22,352 bases of DNA from a virus: IMG/VR virus record IMGVR_UViG_3300040751_000658, positions 1-22,352 of that record, one strand, 5' to 3'. Position 1 is the stretch's first letter; every line of letters begins with the position of its first letter. Under the pieces are notes generated by a model. The model did not search any database. It worked only from the letters and a program-made list of their open reading frames with translations, and was not told the DNA's origin. The position numbers were made by a program, and so were the translations under genes. This document shows positions 6,800-15,692 of the stretch, in pieces.

Positions 6800-8068
6800 A
6801 TGACATCTCTAAACTTACAAAGAAACTCAGAAGTATTCTTCTCTACTGTTGATTTAATAAACGGTGGGGCGGTTACTTCTATTACACCATCTAATACTTG
6901 GAAGCTAGAAGTACTAGCAGGTTTTGCTGCTTCCTCTTCATCTGCTACACAAGATATCACTTCAATGGAATCTGGCACTAACCCTGACAGATCTCAACAA
7001 AGATTTAATACCGCAATCAACCCTGTTGATTGGAACTGCCAAGTGTATCTACGTCCTACTGGCGTAATAACAGGCGCAGCGTCTGGAGGAACTAGTGCTG
7101 GTACAACAGCTACTGGTAATGTTCGTCCTGTAGCTGATTGGTTCATGTGGCAGGCTCTAGTGTCTAACACAAAAGCTACTGACGGCACAGCTGAACAGTC
7201 TGTATGGGAAACTGGCGGAAAATTAAGAACTACAAATGTAGCTGCTGGAGTAGGATCTCACGCAACTCGCTCTAACTTCTCTACTGCTGCTGAGTATCAT
7301 ATGTATTTTAAACTAGATAATGTTATTTATCAGGTTTCAAACGCAACTGTTAATCAGACTACTGTTGATGCAGGAATAGAAGAAATTGCTACTGCAACTT
7401 GGACTGGTTTCGGTACTACAATGAAAGAACTAACCGGTACTCCGCGTGATAACGCTGTATCTGTATTTGGCGGAGTTCTAAATAGTGGTAGTGCTGTTCT
7501 AGCTAATGCTAACGTAGTTACAGCTGACGCAGCTGCTTCTTATCACCCATTTAATCAAGCTAACGTTGCTGGTCCTGTAGGTACTAACTCTTTCATTAAG
7601 AACAGACTAAGTGCTATCGAGTTCCATCACAAGCCAAGTGAAGGTGGAACTGATGTAAAATACACATTCCCAGTAACAGCACTAAGCTTTGATTATAACA
7701 ATAACATTACCTATCTAACTCCAGAAGAACTAGCAAACTTAAATGAACCTATTGGTCAGTTTACTGGTACTCGTGCGGTTACAGGTAGTGCTACTATGTA
7801 TCTACGTGCTGGGGATAATGAGTCAGCTCAGTTCCTACGTAACATTTCAAATGATAGCAGAACTAACTCTGCACAAACTTCTAATGCAAACCTAATAATT
7901 GGTGGTTCTACTGCTCCGTATGTAGCTTTCCAGCTAGACGCAGTTCAGTTTGAATTCCCACAACTTGCTGTAGAAGATGTTATCTCTATGAGTGTTAACT
8001 TTGTGGCGCAAGAGCCAACAGCAAGCAAAGGCGGCGGCGGAGAAGTAACTATATTCGCAGCTAAGTAA
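6800..8068 (+). CDS. Major tail tube protein (422 aa)
   Basis: The tube subunit polymerises into hexameric rings around the tape measure. Evidence: AAGGAG at 6788-6793 with a 6-base gap, position between tail terminator and chaperones, Gly/Thr/Ala/Asn-rich beta composition with no long helices, and compact beta-sandwich ends ('PSNTWKLEVLAGFAA' near 30-45; 'YVAFQLDAVQFEFPQLAVED' and 'VISMSVNFVAQE' near the C-terminus). Like the MCP it has an expression-biased codon pattern with fewer ATA codons than its neighbours, and it ends with TAA-TAG. At 422 residues it is longer than lambda gpV (about 250), so extra surface loops or an added domain are likely. A Ser/Thr/Gly-rich loop lies near residues 90-110. 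I cannot place it in a named tube family. Confidence 0.75.
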   Translation: MTSLNLQRNSEVFFSTVDLINGGAVTSITPSNTWKLEVLAGFAASSSSATQDITSMESGTNPDRSQQRFNTAINPVDWNCQVYLRPTGVITGAASGGTSAGTTATGNVRPVADWFMWQALVSNTKATDGTAEQSVWETGGKLRTTNVAAGVGSHATRSNFSTAAEYHMYFKLDNVIYQVSNATVNQTTVDAGIEEIATATWTGFGTTMKELTGTPRDNAVSVFGGVLNSGSAVLANANVVTADAAASYHPFNQANVAGPVGTNSFIKNRLSAIEFHHKPSEGGTDVKYTFPVTALSFDYNNNITYLTPEELANLNEPIGQFTGTRAVTGSATMYLRAGDNESAQFLRNISNDSRTNSAQTSNANLIIGGSTAPYVAFQLDAVQFEFPQLAVEDVISMSVNFVAQEPTASKGGGGEVTIFAAK

Positions 8069-8077
8069 TAGTGTTCT

Positions 8078-8173
8078 TGAGGGGGAACAAGTTTAACCAC
8101 AGGCGAACGCCCACTAACTTGCAAATCAAGGTTTCCCCTCACCTTAGATGAGCAGATATGTTAGTGGGCGTTC
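8078..8173 (+). ncRNA. Structured intergenic RNA with two interleaved stems (possible pseudoknot)
   Basis: Stem 1 pairs 8078-8088 with 8131-8141 (11 bp, one G-U). Stem 2 pairs 8105-8118 (GAACGCCCACTAAC) with 8160-8173 (GTTAGTGGGCGTTC), 14 bp without mismatch. The order 1-2-1'-2' is pseudoknot topology, so the stems form either one knotted fold or two exclusive states. Smaller alternatives lie inside (CTTG/CAAG at 8118-8130; CTCA/TGAG at 8138-8152). It starts about 7 bases after the tandem stops of the tube gene and ends 13 bases before the next Shine-Dalgarno. ACTTTATTC after stem 2 makes a terminator-like role possible, though the 41-base loop is large. I recognise no known RNA family; a tRNA is excluded by geometry. 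Confidence 0.6.
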
Positions 8174-8196
8174 ACTTTATTCTTTAGAGGGAAAAT

Positions 8197-8628
8197 ATGA
8201 GTAAATTAAAAAATCTTATTGTAAAAGAATCATCTACCTGGGTCGAGTTCCCAGACATTGACGGTTTTGAAGTATGTCTACGCTTTTTAAGCCGTGAAGA
8301 CATGCTAAAAATCCGTAACAGAAGCTTAGCTTTTAAATTCAATAAACGCACTAGACAGCGTGAAGAAGAACTAGACAGTGCGAAGTTCATTGAGAACTAT
8401 GCAGATGCTGCTATAGAAAACTGGAGAGGCTTGAAGATCAAACATCTTCCTATGTTACTGCCAGTTGATATTTCTTCTATGGACGGTGATGAAGAAGTAG
8501 AGTTCACAAAAGAAGATGCAGTAGACCTAATCAAAAATTCTACTGTATTTGATAACTTTGTTACTGATTCTCTAAGCGACTTTGAACAGTTTTCTAGACA
8601 AAAACAAGAAGAAGACGTAAAAAACTAA
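8197..8628 (+). CDS. Tail assembly chaperone, G-like (143 aa)
   Basis: This is the shorter chaperone product that coats the tape measure during tail assembly and is absent from the mature virion. It starts after AGAGGG (8186-8191) with a 5-base gap. The protein is charged and mostly helical: 'EVCLRFLSREDMLKIRNRS' near 25-45, a basic patch 'KFNKRTRQREEELDS', and an acidic C-terminus ending 'DFEQFSRQKQEEDVKN'. The opening pattern ('FPDIDGFEVCLRFLSREDM') resembles chaperones found in siphophages between tube and tape measure. The gene ends in A AAA AAC TAA, a canonical -1 slippery heptamer directly before the stop, with a stem-loop after it; some ribosomes should continue into the 8625-8987 frame. 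Confidence 0.86.
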   Translation: MSKLKNLIVKESSTWVEFPDIDGFEVCLRFLSREDMLKIRNRSLAFKFNKRTRQREEELDSAKFIENYADAAIENWRGLKIKHLPMLLPVDISSMDGDEEVEFTKEDAVDLIKNSTVFDNFVTDSLSDFEQFSRQKQEEDVKN

Positions 8629-8665
8629 CAGAATACCTTCGCCATAGTTTAAATGGCGGGGGTAT
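8619..8665 (+). promoter_or_regulatory. -1 programmed ribosomal frameshift signal
   Basis: The slippery heptamer A AAA AAC occupies 8619-8625 in the reading phase of the G-like gene, and the TAA stop follows at once. After a 7-base spacer, 8633-8645 (ATACCTTCGCCAT) pairs with 8653-8665 (ATGGCGGGGGTAT) as a 13-bp stem with two G-U pairs and a 7-base loop. The -1 frame is open from 8598, so the shift joins it cleanly. Heptamer, spacer and stem are all present in standard order. Confidence 0.9.
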
Positions 8666-8987
8666 GACCGTAGACCAATATTTGTTGATGTGTGAGCAGA
8701 TGGGTTGGGAACCTAACGAAGAGGAAATTCCTCGTGACGCTTCTGAATTGTCTATTGAGGCTCAACAAGCATTAATTCTACTAAATGTTTTACCTGACAA
8801 GTGGGACGGTATGAGTGGTAGTTGGTTTGGTAAAGACTATAGTGGCTTATCTTCTATCATAGACATTTACGAAATAGAGGATAAACGAACCGTTTTTGAA
8901 CTATTAAAAGTAGCGGAAGGCGAATTAGGTAAATACTACGCACAAAAGCAAAAAGAGCAGAAGGCGTTATCAAAGAGAGCAAAGTAA
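8625..8987 (+). CDS. T-like extension of the tail assembly chaperone (made by -1 frameshift)
   Basis: Reading resumes at 8625 in the -1 frame and adds 120 residues, giving a G-T fusion of 263 residues. The extension begins 'LTEYLRHSLNGGG' and continues 'MTVDQYLLMCEQMGWEPNEEEIP'. In lambda-type systems the T domain binds the tube protein while the G part binds the tape measure. The ATG at 8664 could open a free 107-residue product, but it lies in the frameshift stem and has no Shine-Dalgarno sequence, so I treat it as internal. Features: a 'GMSGSWFGKDYSGLSSIIDIYEI' core and a basic Lys/Gln-rich C-terminus ('KQKEQKALSKRAK'). The stop directly precedes the tape measure start. Confidence 0.83.
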   Translation, partial: LTEYLRHSLNGGGMTVDQYLLMCEQMGWEPNEEEIPRDASELSIEAQQALILLNVLPDKWDGMSGSWFGKDYSGLSSIIDIYEIEDKRTVFELLKVAEGELGKYYAQKQKEQKALSKRAK

Positions 8988-11900
8988 TTGGGCATAGTTA
9001 ATGACTTAAAAATTATTTTTAGTAGCCAAGGTGCTAGCGATGCAGCTAGAGATGCTGATAGAGTGGGTCGCTCACAGACACGCTTAGGTAACTCTGCTAC
9101 TAATGCTGGAAGGCAGTTTGCTGCGCAATCAGCAGGTTTAGGTGGCTTAGTTGCTGCTTATGCTGGTGCTGCAGCAACTGCTTTTGCTTTAGAAGCTGCT
9201 TTTAGCGGCTTAGCAAAGGCTGCCCGCTCTATGCAAACGCTAGAGGGTTTAACTGCTATTGCAGCACAGACTGCTCAAGACGGTCAACGCATTGTTCAAA
9301 GTGTTAGAGAAATTACTAATGCGCAGATGACGCTAGTAGAAAGTGCAGAGTTAGTTAACCTTTCTTTGAGTGCTGGGTTTAATACTGCACAGATTGAAGG
9401 TTTAGCAGATGTAGCACTAAGAGCTTCTCGTGCTCTAGGACGTGACTTAACAGACGCTTATACTCGTGTTATTCGCGGTTCTGCTAAGCTAGAAACCGAA
9501 CTATTAGACGAACTAGGTATTTATACTAAAATTGCACCTGCTACTCGTGCTTACGCTGCTGCCACTGGTCAAGCTGTTAGTGATTTATCAGAATTTGAAA
9601 GACGCCAAGCGTTTGTTAACTCTGTTATTGCAGAAGGATTACGTAAGTATAGTGCGATTAGTACTACTGTACCGACTGCTTCAGAGAAGATTGAGGCTTT
9701 TGGTACTAAAATCTTGGATCTTGCTACGCAAGTCGGTTCTTTTTTAGCGCGAGTAGTAGCTCCTATAGCTGAATTTTTCACTGAAAACTTTGGTGCTTCA
9801 TGGGGTGCGTTAGCGGCAGCAGGTTTCTTAGTATTACGTAAAGGTGTTCAAGAACTATCTAGCACCTTATCTAACTCTATTGCTAATATAGAAGCAAAAG
9901 TAGCAAGCGTTAGAGATAGATTAGGTAGTATAAATGAGCAAGCACAGGTATCAGGACAAGCAGCTGCAAGGAGTGTAAATCTAGCTTCTGCAGGTTTAGG
10001 CGGCGGTTTAAGAAAAGAAGTTAAAGACTTAAGAGATTTAGCTCGTAGTCGCGCTCTTTCTAATGCAGAACTAGGTAGAATGAATAGTCTGCTACAAACT
10101 AGGGCTACAAGGCTTACTGCGTCTAGACAAGCCATACTACAACAGATTGTAACTCTAAGACAACAAAGAGCAGCTCTTAGAAACTCAGGACAAAGCGTTG
10201 CACAGGTAAACGCAGCTCTAGCTGTTCAAGCTCGTAGATTACAAAATAATAGAAGCGTTATAAACGCTAACACAGCTAGTATGAATGCTCTTACTGCTGC
10301 TACTACTAAAACAACTAGCGCTTTTGCGGCTCTTGCTGCTGCTGGATATTCTAGTATGCTAAAACTAGGCGCTGCAGTAGCCGCTGTAGGTTTAAAATTT
10401 TTGAGTTTTGGTGGTATTATATTAGGAGCAGTTTCGTTAGTTGGGATATTTGGTACTGCTATAGCAAGTTTGTCTGGGACTACCGATGAGTGGGGTGCAT
10501 ATCTACAACAGTTACAAGCTACTATAGCCAGCCTATTTAACTCGGTAGAAAATAGAAGACGTTCTACAGTAAATCTAGGACTGGCTAACGCAGCTTTGCA
10601 AGAAGCTGAGGCTGCTGACTCAGCTTTAGCACAGGTAGAAGAGTTTACTTTTACTACTAAATACTTAGGTATAGAAATAGAAATAACTAAGACTAAAGAA
10701 GATATAGTAAGAGAAGTATCATCTATATTAGATGGCGCTACTAGGGAGTATGCAGGTTTTACAGACGCGCTAATTTCAGGTCCGGGCATGGCCGGAGCTA
10801 TTGAGGGTGCTATATCAGGCGCCGTTATGGGTGGAGTCGTAGGCTCAGGCGCAGGGGGCATAGGCGCTATTCCAGGAGCAATAGGTGGTGCTGTAGTAGG
10901 GGCAGTAATAGGTGGAATAACTTCAGCGTTTAATGCACTTGACGACGAAGTTCAAGTCCCAGAGAACGTTATAAATCGTTTTAGAAACCAGTTTTCTGAC
11001 GCTTTATCTGGTGTAGGAGATGGTGCAGCTACCGAAATAGCAAGTATGTTAGCAATTTTAGAACAAACTAGTTCAGCTGCTAGATCACTAGATCCAGCAG
11101 CTAGGGCTGTTTATCGACTACAGCAGCAGCTATTAATAGATAGCGCTCTTCAGCTTGATAATGTGGAAGCTATATCTAGAATTATACAAGCTACAGGAGC
11201 AGATGCTGCTCAGGTTTCTCAGCAGTACACATTTCAAGAAGGCGTTTCAGATTCTGCTGTAATAAGAGATAATTTACGTAATGCTCAGTTACCTATTGGT
11301 AACTATAGAACTGCTATAGATATACTAGATACTTCTGCTGAAGAGATAAGAAGTATTATTGAGAATCCTATAGTTATACCAGCTGGTTCTATCTCAGGAA
11401 CAATATTATCTGTGCGTCGAGAATTAAATAGTTTACAGCTTGCAGGTAGTGAGCTTCCTAATAATGTAGAGCAATATCTTACTAACTTTACAGATAGAAA
11501 TCTAACTTTAATACAAGACATAAACACTGTATTATCTGGGGCTTATGCTGAAGGAGCAGATTTAATAGATGAAGCTCAGTATAATGCCTTTATAGCTGCT
11601 ACTACAGCAACAGGAGTTTCAATGGCTGGGCTAAGCGGTTCTGTAGTGTCTATATCTTCTGAATTTAACAATTTAAATACCTCTATAGAACAAGCCCAAA
11701 ACACTTTATTTGCTATACAAGGAGTACTTTTCTCTACTCAAGAAGGGCTAAACAATAATACTATAAGTCTTGAGCAGTTTTCTCAAAATATAGTTAGTTC
11801 TACTGATGCGTTAGCTAGACAAGTTCCTGAAATACTAGCAGCTCAAGACGCGCTAGCAGTATTGGACGAGAGACTGGCACAAGCTAGTGCTCGCGGAGCA

Positions 11901-14900
11901 GAAGATTTAGGAGCTATCCAAGATTTAAGAGATCAACAAGCTGCTATTGTTGATCAGTTATTCGAGCAATTTGCTTTAAACAACAGAATCTTAGATGCTC
12001 AAAGAGCGCAGGAAGATACTCTTAGAGATAGAATAGCTTTAACTGAGTACTTAAACGAGTTAACAGAGGACGCAGCTAATATCTATCAAGTTGTTGGTAA
12101 TATTTCTACTGCTGCAGGAGGTTCTACAGAAGATTATTTAACAGGTCTTATCGAACAAAATACCCAAGATATTGAGCGTTTTAGTAGGTATAGAGAGGCT
12201 GTCCAAGGTTTGGAAATACCTGAAGCGGCAAGACAAGCTTTACTTTCTACTGGTATGGAAGATTTTGAACAACTACAAGCAGTGCTAGCAGAATACGGAA
12301 TCACTATGGAACGTATCCTAGGCAATACTAATGACGTAATACTAGTTGGAGAGACTATTAACAAACAAACAGGTGAAAGATTAGAACTTGAACGACGAGT
12401 AGCCTTAGTAAGCAACAATACTATTGCTGCTAATGCTAGAGCAGAAGAAGTGGAGCAAGCATTATTGTCCATAACGCAGGCTAGAGCGGACGAAGTTGCT
12501 ACTTTCTTAGCATCTTATCAAGATATATTAAGCGTTTTAGATCAGCAAGTTAGTATATCTGAACAAGAACTTGATATAGCACGAGCGCAGGCTAGTGCTG
12601 CAGCTACAGCTTTAGAGCATTATGAAGATCAATTAGAACTACAAAGAGATATTACTGAGCTAGAGAGAGATGTTAGCGCTACAGAGGCTAGAGTCGAGTT
12701 AGCCGGGTTATTAAATGACTCTATACAGAATGAATATGACTACTTAATTCGAACAAGAGAACTTAATCAAAGAATAGCTGAAGAAGAGAACGACAGACTA
12801 ATAGCTAGAATAGAATCTGCACAAGAGTTATACGATACTTACGTGGATATAAGTAACTTAATTAGTAATATCCAGAGCATTTCTCAAGGTGCATCAGAAG
12901 CTGACTTGGCTGGTGCAGAAGTAGAGGCTAGATTAGAGGCTATATCTAGACAATATAATAATGAAGTAGCTGTATTAAGAGCCCAAGAACAGGCAGATAG
13001 AGAGAGAATAGAAGCAGAGCAAGGATTAGCTTTAGCTAGAACTATGGCTGCGATTGACGAAAGAAATATGTTAAGAGATACTTTAGCAGATAGGCTAGCT
13101 ATAGTAAGACAAGAACAAGAGCTTGCTAATCTTAACAGACGCAATGATCTATTAGCTTTACAAGAGCGTAGGGACGCTGCCGAATCCGACTTAACAATAT
13201 TAGAGAAAACTACTGCACTAGAACAGACACAGCTCAACGCTAGGATAGACGCTGATAGAGAGCGTGCTATGGCTGAGGCTAGAAATCTGCAAAACTATTT
13301 TAGTGTTGTAGAAGGTCAAGATACAGTGCAAACAAACTTTGTTAACAGGTTTGGTACTATTGTTACTATGCTAGGCACTATAATGGGTGAAACTCCAGAA
13401 GGGTTAACAGGTTTTGATACTAGTGACTTTGGTGCTATAGGTACTCAAGTCGCTAATGCTGTAAGTTCTATAGATGCGGTATACGATCAGCTTAGAAACA
13501 ACGCTGTTGAAGCTTCAGAACTAGCAGCTACCGCTTCTAGAGAGCGATTAGAGGCAGAGATAGAATCTTTAGATGCACAAATTGCTGCACAGAGAATGTA
13601 TAACGTAGAAGCTGCGTTATTAGGCAGTGAACGAGTCCGTGCTCAGCAGGCATTAATTATGTCTGAGCTTGAACTTGCTAATGCAGGTGTTAGGGAGGCG
13701 CAAGCTGCTGCTTCTGCTTTGAGTACTGAGCTAGACGGTCTAGCTTCTGAGTATGCAGAAAGAGGAATGCAAGCACAGGCTAACGCTGTTCGAGCTGTAG
13801 CACAAGAGCTAAACAGAATAGCGGGAGTAGTTCGTGCACAAGTAGAATCTTTTAGGGAAGATGTAGAATCAGCTTTAGATGAGGTATCAGCTATTGCCGA
13901 CCAAGAGATACTATTAGAAATGCGTTTTGAGTTAGATAGACAGAACCTGCAAGATCAGATAGACATGGCTAGGCAACAATTTGTACTGGATCAGCTACAA
14001 GCAGATATAGAACTTACAAATGCTCAAGAGTCTAGTGGTTCTATTGACGCTATAACAGCAGCAGAGCGTGTTAATGAATTACAACTACAAGTATTAGCAC
14101 AACAAGAAAATATGCTGGCCCTAGAAGTAGAACAGTATGCTCAACGTCGTTCCGATGAAAGAGCTATAATAGAACAAGAAACAGCGCAAAGACGACAGGC
14201 TCTTGTCCAAGACCGTCAAAACACTGAGGCTAGAATTAGGGCAGAATATGCAGTAGTAGACGCGCAAATCCAGCAAGGACAAGACTTTTTACAAGGTCGC
14301 CAAACCTTAGACTCTGGTTTGATAACCGGTTTAACTACTGTATTTAACGGTTTAGGTAATGGGTTGCGAGACGTTTTTGCTAGTGTAATAACGTCTTTTA
14401 ATACTATGTTTGCGGGAGTAGAAGGTTTTAGCGCGGCCGGTGGTGTAGATGCTTTTACAAACATAGACACTCCAGAGCTTAATGAAGATATAGCAGGTAT
14501 ATTTACCAATTTAAGAACTAACTTAGGCGACAGCTATACTGCAGCTATAAGAGCTAATAATAGATTATTTACTGAGCGTAATGCAGCTTTAAGCAGAGAA
14601 GAGACTAGAACACTTCAACTATTTGATTTACAAACTAGGCTAGATACAGAAGCCTTTGAAAATCGCGCTACTTTAGCTGAAAGAGAGCGTTTAATAGAAG
14701 AAGAAAACGCTGCGGCACGAATAGCTTCTGCAGAAGAAGCAGGCGGTGCCGCTGAAGAGGTGACCGATACTCTTCGTGAAAGGCTACTAGCTATATATGA
14801 CTCTATACAAAGCAATTTAGAAGATGCCTTTATGGAGCTTAATGACTTAATATTCTACGGAGAAGGTGACTTTGGTGAAATATTAGGTAATTTATTCCGT

Positions 14901-15692
14901 AGTATACAAACAGACATATTCCAAACTACTATTGCAGAGCCGCTATCTAGATTAATAACAGATAATCTATTTTCAGCTTTTGGGTTCGAAGGTGGTAGAC
15001 AAGGCATTGAAAATGCTAGAATTGACCCTGTTTCTGGTGCCCTATTTGTTCGTCCTGTTGAAAGCGCTTTCGGTATACAAGGCGTTATTGATAAGAGTGG
15101 TGAATATTTAAATCAACAAAACCAGGGTTTCTTAGGCGGACTATTTAGCCAAACTCGTTCTGAAATGAGCGGTATCTTTGGCGGAGGCGGTTTCCTATCT
15201 AACCTTATGCAAAGTTTATTTGGACAAGGCGGTCTATTTGCTGGCCTATTACGTGGACTAGGAAATTTAATACGTAGTATCTTTGGCGGAGGAGCTGGAG
15301 GCAGCGGAGGCTTATTTGGCGGTTTATTCTCTGGCATCTTTGGTGGAGGTATTGGTAAAGCTTCTGGCGGTTTAGTTCATATGGCTCAGGGCGGTCTACT
15401 AAACGCGTCTGCTATGCAACGTGACCGTGTTCCAACCATGTTGGAGCCTGGAGAATTTGTAATACGTAGAGCAGCAGCCCGTAATATTGGCGTAAACAAT
15501 CTACAGCAAATGAACGCTACTGGACAAGCTGGAGGAAACGTGCAAGTTAATGTCACAAATAACGGTACTCCTCAAGAAGCGACAGCCTCACCTCCTAAGT
15601 TTGATGGTGAAAAGTTTGTTATTGATATTGTAACTCGTGATTTAGCAAACAATGGTCCTATTAGAAGAAGTATTAGAGGAGGAGCAATCTAA
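8988..15692 (+). CDS. Tape measure protein (2234 aa)
   Basis: This sets tail length, occupies the tube lumen and is ejected ahead of DNA. The TTG start at 8988 immediately follows the chaperone stop in the same frame, with GAGAG at 8975-8979; the first in-frame ATG is about 80 codons later and would remove a typical N-terminus ('NDLKIIFSSQGASDAARDAD'). Order: Ala-rich helix 49-78; hydrophobic segment about 459-495 ('LSFGGIILGAVSLVGIFGTA'); a Gly-zipper stretch about 598-648; long Glu/Gln/Arg/Ala coiled-coil regions over much of 850-1900; a Gly/Phe-rich region about 2061-2125; and the tape-measure C-terminal motif 'MLEPGEFVIRRAAARNIG' near 2151. I see no lysozyme or peptidase motif. At about 1.5 angstrom per residue it predicts a tail near 335 nm. 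Hydrophobic segments probably insert into the host inner membrane during ejection. Confidence 0.93.
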   Translation: MGIVNDLKIIFSSQGASDAARDADRVGRSQTRLGNSATNAGRQFAAQSAGLGGLVAAYAGAAATAFALEAAFSGLAKAARSMQTLEGLTAIAAQTAQDGQRIVQSVREITNAQMTLVESAELVNLSLSAGFNTAQIEGLADVALRASRALGRDLTDAYTRVIRGSAKLETELLDELGIYTKIAPATRAYAAATGQAVSDLSEFERRQAFVNSVIAEGLRKYSAISTTVPTASEKIEAFGTKILDLATQVGSFLARVVAPIAEFFTENFGASWGALAAAGFLVLRKGVQELSSTLSNSIANIEAKVASVRDRLGSINEQAQVSGQAAARSVNLASAGLGGGLRKEVKDLRDLARSRALSNAELGRMNSLLQTRATRLTASRQAILQQIVTLRQQRAALRNSGQSVAQVNAALAVQARRLQNNRSVINANTASMNALTAATTKTTSAFAALAAAGYSSMLKLGAAVAAVGLKFLSFGGIILGAVSLVGIFGTAIASLSGTTDEWGAYLQQLQATIASLFNSVENRRRSTVNLGLANAALQEAEAADSALAQVEEFTFTTKYLGIEIEITKTKEDIVREVSSILDGATREYAGFTDALISGPGMAGAIEGAISGAVMGGVVGSGAGGIGAIPGAIGGAVVGAVIGGITSAFNALDDEVQVPENVINRFRNQFSDALSGVGDGAATEIASMLAILEQTSSAARSLDPAARAVYRLQQQLLIDSALQLDNVEAISRIIQATGADAAQVSQQYTFQEGVSDSAVIRDNLRNAQLPIGNYRTAIDILDTSAEEIRSIIENPIVIPAGSISGTILSVRRELNSLQLAGSELPNNVEQYLTNFTDRNLTLIQDINTVLSGAYAEGADLIDEAQYNAFIAATTATGVSMAGLSGSVVSISSEFNNLNTSIEQAQNTLFAIQGVLFSTQEGLNNNTISLEQFSQNIVSSTDALARQVPEILAAQDALAVLDERLAQASARGAEDLGAIQDLRDQQAAIVDQLFEQFALNNRILDAQRAQEDTLRDRIALTEYLNELTEDAANIYQVVGNISTAAGGSTEDYLTGLIEQNTQDIERFSRYREAVQGLEIPEAARQALLSTGMEDFEQLQAVLAEYGITMERILGNTNDVILVGETINKQTGERLELERRVALVSNNTIAANARAEEVEQALLSITQARADEVATFLASYQDILSVLDQQVSISEQELDIARAQASAAATALEHYEDQLELQRDITELERDVSATEARVELAGLLNDSIQNEYDYLIRTRELNQRIAEEENDRLIARIESAQELYDTYVDISNLISNIQSISQGASEADLAGAEVEARLEAISRQYNNEVAVLRAQEQADRERIEAEQGLALARTMAAIDERNMLRDTLADRLAIVRQEQELANLNRRNDLLALQERRDAAESDLTILEKTTALEQTQLNARIDADRERAMAEARNLQNYFSVVEGQDTVQTNFVNRFGTIVTMLGTIMGETPEGLTGFDTSDFGAIGTQVANAVSSIDAVYDQLRNNAVEASELAATASRERLEAEIESLDAQIAAQRMYNVEAALLGSERVRAQQALIMSELELANAGVREAQAAASALSTELDGLASEYAERGMQAQANAVRAVAQELNRIAGVVRAQVESFREDVESALDEVSAIADQEILLEMRFELDRQNLQDQIDMARQQFVLDQLQADIELTNAQESSGSIDAITAAERVNELQLQVLAQQENMLALEVEQYAQRRSDERAIIEQETAQRRQALVQDRQNTEARIRAEYAVVDAQIQQGQDFLQGRQTLDSGLITGLTTVFNGLGNGLRDVFASVITSFNTMFAGVEGFSAAGGVDAFTNIDTPELNEDIAGIFTNLRTNLGDSYTAAIRANNRLFTERNAALSREETRTLQLFDLQTRLDTEAFENRATLAERERLIEEENAAARIASAEEAGGAAEEVTDTLRERLLAIYDSIQSNLEDAFMELNDLIFYGEGDFGEILGNLFRSIQTDIFQTTIAEPLSRLITDNLFSAFGFEGGRQGIENARIDPVSGALFVRPVESAFGIQGVIDKSGEYLNQQNQGFLGGLFSQTRSEMSGIFGGGGFLSNLMQSLFGQGGLFAGLLRGLGNLIRSIFGGGAGGSGGLFGGLFSGIFGGGIGKASGGLVHMAQGGLLNASAMQRDRVPTMLEPGEFVIRRAAARNIGVNNLQQMNATGQAGGNVQVNVTNNGTPQEATASPPKFDGEKFVIDIVTRDLANNGPIRRSIRGGAI

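Noticed and set aside
8071-8175. tRNA gene in the gap after the tail tube gene
   Set aside because: A 7-bp-like GAGGGG/CCCCTC pairing and a CTTG/CAAG mini-stem looked tRNA-like, but there is no T-loop sequence, no CCA-adjacent acceptor layout, and the 14-bp stem is incompatible with a cloverleaf.
8664-8987. T-like frame as an independent gene starting at ATG 8664
   Set aside because: The ATG is buried in the frameshift stem, has no Shine-Dalgarno sequence, and the frame is already open upstream from 8598 past a canonical slippery site.
8985-8990. Programmed stop readthrough from chaperone into tape measure
   Set aside because: The frames are shared, but no readthrough-stimulating context was seen and a ribosome binding site exists for TTG 8988; kept only as a note in the start-site finding.
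10226-10861. Minus-strand open frame of 211 codons inside the tape measure gene
   Set aside because: It is a shadow of the Ala/Gly/Ser-rich coding strand, with a composition mirroring the sense codons, no ribosome binding site and no recognisable domain; the same holds for the other minus-strand frames.
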